Assembly (NCBI GenBank): GCA_913055565.1
Contig: CAJXKP010000003.1
Location: 46,946 to 110,945 of the forward strand
DNA from: an uncultured Ectothiorhodospiraceae bacterium
GTDB taxonomy: Bacteria > Pseudomonadota > Gammaproteobacteria > Nitrococcales > Nitrococcaceae
Length of the DNA: 64,000 bases
Reading direction: 5' to 3'
Of this stretch, positions 60,523 through 64,000 are shown piece after piece. Below the pieces are notes generated by a model that was not told the DNA's origin, did not search any database, and saw only the letters and a list, made by a program, of their open reading frames with translations. The position numbers and the translations under genes were made by a program. How positions within the stretch are numbered: position 1 is the first letter of the stretch; each line of letters opens with the position of its first letter.

Positions 60523-61293
60523 TTAGCGTATGACACCCCGTTGGCTCTCCCGGATGAAGCGGACCAGCTGAGCGATCGCCGGTGCCTCGACGGCCATATC
60601 ATCCAGGCTACCAAGGGCGTCTTCGAGTCGATTGCTGCCACGGAATAGCTCGCGGTAAGCCCGCTTGAGCCCCTTCATGGACTCCGGCGAGAACGACCGG
60701 CGCTTCAGGCCCTCGGTATTAATGCCGCGAGGTACAGCGCGCTGACCGGCGGCGATAAGGAATGGCGGGACATCGCGATCCACATGCGCACCAAACGCGA
60801 GCAGAGCGCTCTCGCCTAGGCGACAGAATTGGTGAACCAGCGAGTAGCCCCCGAGGACGACATGGTCGGCCACCTCAACATGCCCGGCGAGCGACGCGTT
60901 GTTGGCAAAGACGGTGTCATTGCCGATAGAGCAGTCATGGGCGACGTGGCAGTAGGCCATAATCCAGTTTCGATCCCCGACGCGGGTAACCCCGCCGCCC
61001 TCGCCGGTGCCGCGATTAATGGTCACGAATTCCCGTATGGTATTGCCATCGCCGATCTCGAGCGCGGCGTGCTCACCCCGGAACTTCTTGTCTTGAGCCA
61101 TCTCCCCGACGGACGCGAACTGAAAGATACGGTTATCCCGCCCGATACGCGTCGGACCGTTGACGACGACGTGCGGCCCGATCCAGCAGCCGGGACCAAT
61201 CTCCACGTCCGGCCCGATGACCGAGAACGGACCGATCGTCACATCATCGGCGACCCGGGCCTGATCACTGACAACAGCACGTGAGTTGGTCAC
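60523..61293 (-). CDS. lpxA: UDP-N-acetylglucosamine acyltransferase
   Basis: LpxA transfers a hydroxyacyl chain from ACP to UDP-GlcNAc, the first step of lipid A synthesis. The 256-residue protein consists of left-handed beta-helix hexapeptide repeats (VADDVTIGPFSVIGPDVEIG and following), with the catalytic His in MAYCHVAHDCSIGN and the substrate region INTEGLKRRSF. I chose the GTG at 61293, three bases after the fabZ stop, with GAGGGA inside the fabZ end as ribosome binding site. This gives the normal family length. Confidence 0.95.
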   Translation of the reverse strand: MTNSRAVVSDQARVADDVTIGPFSVIGPDVEIGPGCWIGPHVVVNGPTRIGRDNRIFQFASVGEMAQDKKFRGEHAALEIGDGNTIREFVTINRGTGEGGGVTRVGDRNWIMAYCHVAHDCSIGNDTVFANNASLAGHVEVADHVVLGGYSLVHQFCRLGESALLAFGAHVDRDVPPFLIAAGQRAVPRGINTEGLKRRSFSPESMKGLKRAYRELFRGSNRLEDALGSLDDMAVEAPAIAQLVRFIRESQRGVIR

Positions 61294-61295
61294 GG

Positions 61296-61778
61296 TTACA
61301 GATCCCTCATGGTACACCGGATGTTCGCCGAGCCCGCGATCTCATCGCTCACACGGCCCTCGCCCTCAAACATCCATATACCCCGTACGGTACGAGTCAA
61401 CTGGACCCGCAGCCAGAGCTGCTCGCCGGGCTCCACCGGCCGCTTGAACTTCGCCTGATCAACACCCACGAGGTAGAAGAGCTCATTGCCACTGGGCTGG
61501 GGCTGATCAGGTTGGGTCTCGCGCGTCTTGAACGCTAGCAGGCCACAGGCCTGTGCCAGCGCCTCCACGACGAGGACGCCCGGCATAACGGCCCGCTGGG
61601 GGAAATGCCCCTGGAAGAACGGCTCGTTCACCGTGACGTTCTTCAAGCCGAGCAACTGATCTCCGGGCAGGACCGAATCAACCCTGTCCACCAACAGGAA
61701 CGGAAACCGATTCGGCAGATAGCGTTTGATCTGGTGGATATCCATCTGCTCGGCTTGTTGCACACCGTCCGCCGTCAT
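61296..61778 (-). CDS. fabZ: 3-hydroxyacyl-[ACP] dehydratase FabZ
   Basis: FabZ dehydrates 3-hydroxyacyl-ACP in fatty acid elongation. The 160-residue hot-dog protein has LPNRFPFLLVDRVDSV, the catalytic His in NEPFFQGHFPQRAVMPGVLVVEALAQ (split over two conserved blocks), LVGVDQAKFKRPVEPGEQL and a normal end. I chose the ATG at 61778, five bases after AAGGAA. The coupling fabZ-lpxA-lpxB balances fatty acid and lipid A synthesis. LpxD, which normally precedes fabZ, is absent. Confidence 0.96.
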   Translation of the reverse strand: MTADGVQQAEQMDIHQIKRYLPNRFPFLLVDRVDSVLPGDQLLGLKNVTVNEPFFQGHFPQRAVMPGVLVVEALAQACGLLAFKTRETQPDQPQPSGNELFYLVGVDQAKFKRPVEPGEQLWLRVQLTRTVRGIWMFEGEGRVSDEIAGSANIRCTMRDL

Positions 61779-61882
61779 CAGTTTCCTTTTCGTTGTTAAA
61801 AGCGCCGGCATCGCTCAGGCGCCGGGCGCGAGCACTCACCGCCTCATTATCGCCAGCGCTGGACAAACGTCGGCATCGCACG

Positions 61883-61908
61883 CCGTTGGGCAACCCCGTT
61901 GCCCACGG
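61883..61908. repeat. Hairpin in the skp-fabZ gap
   Basis: TGGGCAAC (61887-61894) and GTTGCCCA (61898-61905) form a perfect 8-bp stem with a CCC loop, extended by CCG/CGG after a one-base bulge. It lies in the 232-base gap where lpxD would be expected. No T-run follows. Confidence 0.5.
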
Positions 61909-62010
61909 CTCACCAGGGGCGTCCGCATCGCGCCGGCCGACTCGCGGCGAGGCAACAGGACAGGGCAGTTAACGAAACCCCTGACGCGCGGATCGACGCC
62001 TCAACGCCCA

Positions 62011-62568
62011 CTACCGGCCCTGATGGCGCTGATGCTGCCGCCGCAGTCTCTCGATGATTCGATCCGTCACATTAACCGCATCGCTGGCGTGGATCACACC
62101 CTCGCTGAGAATCAGGTCAAAGCCTTCATCCTCGGCAAACGCCTTCACCGTGTCGATGATACGTTCTTGAAGCTCGCCTAGCGCCTCGTTGCGACGCATA
62201 TTGAAGTCTTCACGAAAGGCCTCCCGACGCCGCTCGATATCCCGCCGCAGCTTAACCACCCGTCGCTGGAGCTGTTGTCGATCAACCTGGCCATCACTAG
62301 ACCGCTGTTGGCTGTTCAGGCGCTGGCGAAGCGATTCGAGCTTGTCCTGCATCGCGACGATCTTCTCGTCGCGCGGGGCAAACTCCTCCTCCAGCTCGGC
62401 CCGCGCCGCCTCGGCCTGAGGCGCTTGTGAAGATACCTTCGCCGGGCTTACGTAACCGATTCGCAGACCATCCTCGGCGGCCTCGCCGGTACTGGCAAGC
62501 CCCAGACCCAGCAGCGCGGCCAAGCCGACGCACCCCCTTATTCGGCCCCTCAGTTGGACCTGCCTCAT
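62011..62568 (-). CDS. skp: Periplasmic chaperone Skp/OmpH
   Basis: Skp carries unfolded outer membrane proteins across the periplasm to BamA. The ~185-residue protein has a signal peptide (about 1-31, ending GEAA), then GLRIGYVSPAKV and a long charged coiled-coil hairpin with VVKLRRDIERRREAFREDFN. The C-terminal block is FAEDEGFDLILSEGVIHASDAVNVTDRII, given here in two halves: ILSEGVIHASDAVNVTD is strongly family-like. I chose the ATG at 62568; a GTG at 62574 is the alternative. It follows bamA by about 20 bases. Confidence 0.93.
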   Translation of the reverse strand: MRQVQLRGRIRGCVGLAALLGLGLASTGEAAEDGLRIGYVSPAKVSSQAPQAEAARAELEEEFAPRDEKIVAMQDKLESLRQRLNSQQRSSDGQVDRQQLQRRVVKLRRDIERRREAFREDFNMRRNEALGELQERIIDTVKAFAEDEGFDLILSEGVIHASDAVNVTDRIIERLRRQHQRHQGR

Positions 62569-62589
62569 AGCCACAATGCGACCGACCGT

Positions 62590-64000
62590 TTAGAACTGGG
62601 TACCGATGCTGAATTGGAACCGCTTGGTATCATCATCGTCCTCGGCATTTAACGGCTGGGCCAGGCTCACTGTCAACGGACCGAAGGGCGAATACCAGGT
62701 GCCGCCGAATCCGGCCGAGTAGCGTAGATCCTTGAAGTCAACGTTCTCGCGCTCGGTCAACCAGACATTGCCGCCGTCCACGAAAGTCCGAAAGCGAACC
62801 GCGCCGCGCGTGCTCTCGACATCGTCCACCCAGGGCGGCGGGAACCGTAGCTCAAGATTACCGCGTAGCAGGACGTCACCCCCGATCGGGTCGTCATCCT
62901 CATCCTTCGGACCCAGTGAGTTGGCCTCGAACCCGCGGACTGACTTGGAGCCGCCGGCGAAGAAATGCTCGAAAAACGGTAGCCGCTCGCTACTACCATA
63001 ACCACCCCCAACAGAGGCCTGCGCCTTGGTGACGGCCGTAAAGAAGTCGCCCAGCGGCCAGAAGTTGCGATTACTCGCCTGCAAGCGATAGTAGGTCAAG
63101 TCGCTGCCCGGAACCGCCACGCTCGCGCCTACGTTCTGCACGGCCCCCTCGCGTGCCAGCCGCGAGCGGTCACGCGTGTCGCGTGTCCAGTCGGTATTCA
63201 ACCGAAAGATCAGGCTGCCCTCATCGTTTTCATCAACGAAGCGTTCCTCAACCGCATTGGGTTCATCGCCCAGATTGAGCTCTAGATCCTCGATCTCCGC
63301 TGAGATACTGATCGTGTCCTCCAAGTCGAGGGGTATTCGGTAGCCATAACTACCCGTCAAGCGCGTGACGCCGAAATCCGATAGATTCGCCTCCCGGGCA
63401 TCGGTATCGCGATAGGTGAGCGACATGGTTCGGTCGACCCCTTCCGTGGTGTGGAACCGTTCCAGATAGGAGGCCGAGAACACGGTATTAACCTGGTCCG
63501 TATTGGCCTGGAACGACAGACGGTCCCCGGACCCGAGGACATTATCCTGGCTAATCCCGGCGCTCAGCGTCAGGCCATTCTCGCCACTGAATCCGGCGCC
63601 AACACTGAAATTACCCGATAGCTGTTCCTCGACATCAACGTTGACATCCACCTGATCCTCGGTACCGGGCACGCGCGGCGTCTCCACGTCCACCTTGCCG
63701 AAGAACCCAAGCCGACCCAATCGCTTACGCGACTCCTCCACCTTGCTCGTCGATAGCCAGCCACCCTCCTGCTGGATCAGCTCGCGGCGGATTACCTCGT
63801 CCCGTGTCCTCGCGTTGCCGGTGATATTAATCCGCCGCACGTACATGCGCTCGGCCGGGTCGACGAAGAAGGTGAGGTCGACGGTATTGGCCTCATCGTC
63901 GGCATCGGGCACGGCGTTCACATTGGCGAACGCGTAGCCCCGTTCACCCAGCTTCTCCTTGAGTGCCGAACTACTGTCGCCCACCGCCTGCCGCGAATAC
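62590..64000 (-). CDS. bamA: Outer membrane protein assembly factor BamA, 5'-truncated by the window edge
   Basis: BamA inserts beta-barrel proteins in the outer membrane. The frame is open to the window edge, so only the C-terminal ~470 residues are present: part of POTRA 4 (RQAVGDSSSALKEKLGERGY and FANV), POTRA 5 (ERMYVRRINITGNARTRDEVI) and the 16-stranded barrel. The barrel contains GFEANSLGPKD, a VRGFEAN-type loop 6, and ends in a C-terminal Phe (FSIGTQF), the beta-signal. A GTG at 63984 is not the start, as conserved sequence continues upstream of it. It is followed by skp. Confidence 0.95.
   Translation of the reverse strand, partial: YSRQAVGDSSSALKEKLGERGYAFANVNAVPDADDEANTVDLTFFVDPAERMYVRRINITGNARTRDEVIRRELIQQEGGWLSTSKVEESRKRLGRLGFFGKVDVETPRVPGTEDQVDVNVDVEEQLSGNFSVGAGFSGENGLTLSAGISQDNVLGSGDRLSFQANTDQVNTVFSASYLERFHTTEGVDRTMSLTYRDTDAREANLSDFGVTRLTGSYGYRIPLDLEDTISISAEIEDLELNLGDEPNAVEERFVDENDEGSLIFRLNTDWTRDTRDRSRLAREGAVQNVGASVAVPGSDLTYYRLQASNRNFWPLGDFFTAVTKAQASVGGGYGSSERLPFFEHFFAGGSKSVRGFEANSLGPKDEDDDPIGGDVLLRGNLELRFPPPWVDDVESTRGAVRFRTFVDGGNVWLTERENVDFKDLRYSAGFGGTWYSPFGPLTVSLAQPLNAEDDDDTKRFQFSIGTQF

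Noticed and set aside
61678..61893. Possible lpxD remnant between skp and fabZ
   Set aside because: The short frames there show no hexapeptide repeats or other LpxD feature.

Overview
The window is a gene-dense, GC-rich stretch of chromosome from a Gram-negative gammaproteobacterium. LpxA/LpxB/KdsA (lipid A and KDO), Skp-BamA, DsbC, and the gene orders mnmA-hflD and bamA-skp-...-fabZ-lpxA-lpxB-rnhB-dnaE-accA-tilS-pyrG-kdsA-eno-ftsB-ispD all fit that group. The base composition, the acidic surface proteins and the Na+/H+ antiporter suggest a halophile of the Ectothiorhodospiraceae type; this placement is an inference. I found no rRNA, tRNA, prophage, complete insertion sequence or CRISPR array.

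Layout. (1) 1-5240: an almost complete N-degron locus, with aat, bpt and infA on the + strand facing clpS-clpA on the - strand. (2) 5466-15217: a glyoxylate-shunt neighbourhood with aceA, a divergent LysR regulator, acnA and glcB; mnmA-hflD lies inside it. (3) 15426-22346: a DsbA-like protein, ppk converging on sixA-ppx, a membrane protein and a diguanylate cyclase. (4) 22411-32320: a DUF2721 protein, a secreted coiled-coil protein, a DUF1992 protein, a secreted nuclease, a cation antiporter, an exonuclease, dsbC, xerD, an SPFH protein and rlmM. (5) 32398-38263: an iron(III) ABC importer (fbpABC), a YceI-type lipoprotein and hisC. (6) 38275-47905: a DNA-damage region with mrfB-mrfA divergent from lexA, then rlmJ, a PhzF protein and a SOS-boxed dnaE2. 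(7) 47911-64000: the long - strand cell-envelope, replication and lipid cluster from bamA down to ispD.

The least ordinary features are regulatory and mobile. Two different LexA operator types occur 2.9 kb apart: GTTC-N7-GTTC between mrfA and lexA, and CTGT-N8-ACAG before dnaE2. The dnaE2 gene has no imuA/imuB partners beside it. Three related terminal-inverted-repeat elements (MITE-like) sit at 9733, 22411 and 44601, and two of them abut a stop codon. A separate 105-bp element with perfect 21-bp arms lies at 36944. The conserved envelope cluster lacks lpxD between skp and fabZ, and lacks ispF after ispD. A near-palindrome covers the predicted aceA -10 element within overlapping divergent promoters.

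Where several start codons were possible I chose by ribosome binding site, signal peptide or family N-terminus, and the entry says so.
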